From assembly GCA_024516035.1 (NCBI GenBank), contig CM044961.1:35564953-35628952 (forward strand): 64,000 bases of DNA, written 5' to 3'. The notes beneath the pieces are model-generated. The model was not told where the DNA came from and did not search any database. It saw only the letters and a program-made list of their open reading frames with translations. The stretch's first letter is position 1; the number at the start of each line of letters is the position of its first letter. The position numbers and the translations under genes are program-made. This DNA is from Bactericera cockerelli (taxonomy: Eukaryota > Arthropoda > Insecta > Hemiptera > Triozidae). Positions 62,391-64,000 of this stretch are shown piece after piece.

Positions 62391-63285
62391 CATAGCAAAT
62401 TGACAGAGTGGGAAATTTCTTTTCAAACTTTGACATTCAATAGAGTCCAAACAGAATGTGTCCTCACAGAGTATCTTAAATCCCTGAACCAAAAACGCAC
62501 CTCTGGTGTGGGAGTGAAAGGGCACCGGGTACCGAGGGGGTGGGCGGGGTCGCATGCACTGAACGTGGCAGCGGCTTGTAATTTGTAGCAGCGGCTATCT
62601 TGTTCTCGAGATATCTTGTAATTTGTAGCCCAGGTATCTGTTTCCAAGATAAAGACATCTGCGCGGACACAGCACTTTCTCGTGAAACTCGTTTTGATTT
62701 TTGGGGGTTTTCGTCCGTTTCATCTGCTGCTAAGGTCAGGGAAGTTTTACCCTCCATTTGCTCGTGAAATTCCAATTATTCTGATATTTAAAAAAAAACC
62801 GCCTGTATTGCTAGAAAAATAATACTTTCTATGAATTATAGGTACTAGAAAGTAAAAAAAAAACAAACAATCTGTACCCCCTTGTCACTAGAATAAATGA
62901 ACAGATTATTTTGAATTTTGTTTTAAATGATACAGCCCAATTTTTTTTAAATTCTGAATTTATGAAAAAATATTTCGGTAAGGCATCGGCAGTACGCAAT
63001 TCGTGACTAAGCGCCATAGAAGCATTACAAAAACGTCTAATAATTCCGCCCTTAACTTAGATAGTTTAGACTCGGAAGTAAATCGTGTAGCTCAGGTAGG
63101 TACTCCAGGCTTGTAGATTGTGTTGATTGTAGAGCCTGGGCTATTTAGACGTCCAAGTGACCAGCAAGGTAACTCACGAGGGGCGTGGCCATAGGTTCAG
63201 GTAGGAGAACCAGCCTGAGTAGGGCAGAGTCCGTAGGGTGTAAGTTGGTACGGTGAATAGTTGTGGCACCTGGCATGAAAAAAAA
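62391..63285. other. No gene recognised
   Basis: A GC-rich patch at 62510-62580 (GGGCACCGGGTACCGAGG), with TTGTAATTTGTAGC repeated at 62575 and 62615, and overlapping ORFs with no known domain. Confidence 0.4.
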
Positions 63286-63289
63286 AAAT

Positions 63290-63525
63290 ATCAGGTAGCG
63301 CAGGGATCGGTTGGTTCGAATCCAACCCACTGCAATAAATTTATTTCTAGTCTGGTAATCCAGATAGCGTTGGGATCCTTTGGTTCGAGTCCCACCCAGT
63401 GTGTGAATTTTTTCTCATTTATTTGATTTTGTAACCACATAAAAATAAGATTCTAAAGGTTAGGTGGTAGAGAATGCTTTGAGAATTAATCTCGCCTGGT
63501 GGTTACTTTTCACTAAAGATTATTA
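63290..63525 (+). mobile_element. SINE-A, 5'-truncated, with a second partial head
   Basis: CAGGTAGCGCAGGGATCGGT to CCCACTGCAATAAAT is one head part. GTCTGGTAATCCAGATAGCG at 63351 starts a second copy that runs through the full body. The order suggests one SINE-A landed in the tail of another. Confidence 0.75.
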
Positions 63526-63691
63526 GCATAAACTGGGATTCGAAGGCCCTGACGTAATGCCACTCGGCTGTTCCTGGGCAAACATAAAAAAATACATAAA
63601 TTAGGGGTTTTTAGACGGTAAAAAAACCTTCTCGCTTGATCATAGAATATTTTTCCCCTTCTCTAAAAAAAAAAGGGTTAAGATATTTTGT

Positions 63692-63822
63692 TGCTTGGTT
63701 CTGGGGGCCCTTGTCAGTTATTAGCCTCCTTGTTAAGACAGTGGTGGAAGTGCTGAATCATTCCTCCACTGTCTGGCTACCATCGTTCACGATGACCCCA
63801 CTCTATGATGATGATGATTACC
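63692..63822 (+). repeat. Dispersed repeat, partner at 32756-32882
   Basis: CAGTTATTAGCCTCCTTGTT, GACAGTGGTGGAAGTGCTGA and GCTACCATCGTTCACGATGA. The small frame over it is an artefact. Confidence 0.7.
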
Positions 63823-64000
63823 TACGAGTATAAGGTATAGAAAGTATTATTTTTTTCGGTCTTTTGTTCCTTATTATTTATTTTTTCGTCGTCAATTTAT
63901 TTATTCACCCAAAGAGCACTTCCTCAGCCGCCCCTGGGACGGACCCCACAGTTCCTCCGCCCAGAATTCCAAGGCATGGCCTCCTAGTTCGTATCCCGGA

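Noticed and set aside
62423..62775. Overlapping ORFs in the GC-rich patch
   Set aside because: All are mutually overlapping on both strands with no motif and no splice support.

Overview
This is a 64 kb piece of a repeat-rich, AT-rich animal nuclear genome, with one 100-base assembly gap (29621-29720). Long intron-like and intergenic stretches, LINE 3' ends, many tRNA-headed SINEs, a 5S rRNA-headed SINE family, Helitron ends, TTAA and TA transposons and a DIRS-type element all point to a metazoan. TAGGTACCTA-like strings, (TTA)n SINE tails and the overall style suggest an arthropod, perhaps a hemipteran such as a psyllid; that is an impression, not a result. Nothing bacterial or viral was recognised. 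Host genes are few and fragmentary: an intact intronless-looking ORF for a basic, Cys-containing protein of unknown function (12722-13582, +); the first coding exon of a DJ-1/PARK7-like gene (15583-15760, +), with no later exons recognised; a probable N-terminal membrane-anchor exon, perhaps of an M13 (neprilysin/ECE-type) peptidase, running into the gap (29721-29909, -); a highly charged exon without methionine (56039-56298, -); and two weaker candidate exons (18514-18610 and 25424-25542, +). Most six-frame ORFs here come from repeats. Layout: 0-7 kb holds a LINE 3' end, a foldback element around a 45-bp satellite, a 1660-bp palindromic element (FB copy 1), a GA-rich inverted-repeat element and an RTE-like LINE C-terminus. 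7-15 kb holds SINEs, a 71-bp satellite and the unknown gene. 15-29 kb holds the DJ-1 exon beside a Helitron 5' end, then dense SINEs, one of them split by a TTAA MITE. 28-29 kb is a 57-bp satellite, followed by the gap and exon. 30-34 kb is AT-rich and empty. 34.8-36.8 kb is a satellite split by FB copy 2. 38.4-38.9 kb is a 28-bp satellite, 41.0-41.5 kb a tandem pair of Helitron 3' ends, and 44.6-47 kb a cluster of inverted dispersed units. 49105-53895 is a structurally complete but coding-defective DIRS-like retrotransposon on the minus strand. 54-64 kb has more SINEs, a second TTAA MITE and a 22-bp satellite. SINE family names used here are local labels: A (head with CACTGGTAGTCAAGTGG, tail (TTA)n); B (CCCGGTAGCTCAGTGGTAAA); C (GGCAGAGTGAGTTAGCGCGC); D (GCGCACGAATAGCTCAGTGG, tail with CATGGCTACGAAAT); E (CCTCCGTGGTGTAACGG, tail with GGCATGGATGTAAAGG); G (GTAGCTTGATCGATAAGGCG); 5S-SINE (GCCAGCGTCGATGGCGCG). 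A to E and G have tRNA-like A and B boxes; the 5S family carries the 5S rRNA internal promoter. The clearest unusual object is the DIRS-like element: its ends, inverted terminal repeats and internal complementary region can all be aligned base for base, and they share one trinucleotide (ATA/TAT). Second are the two palindromic FB copies, whose arms carry a repeated CAGGGTGG motif about every 130 bp.
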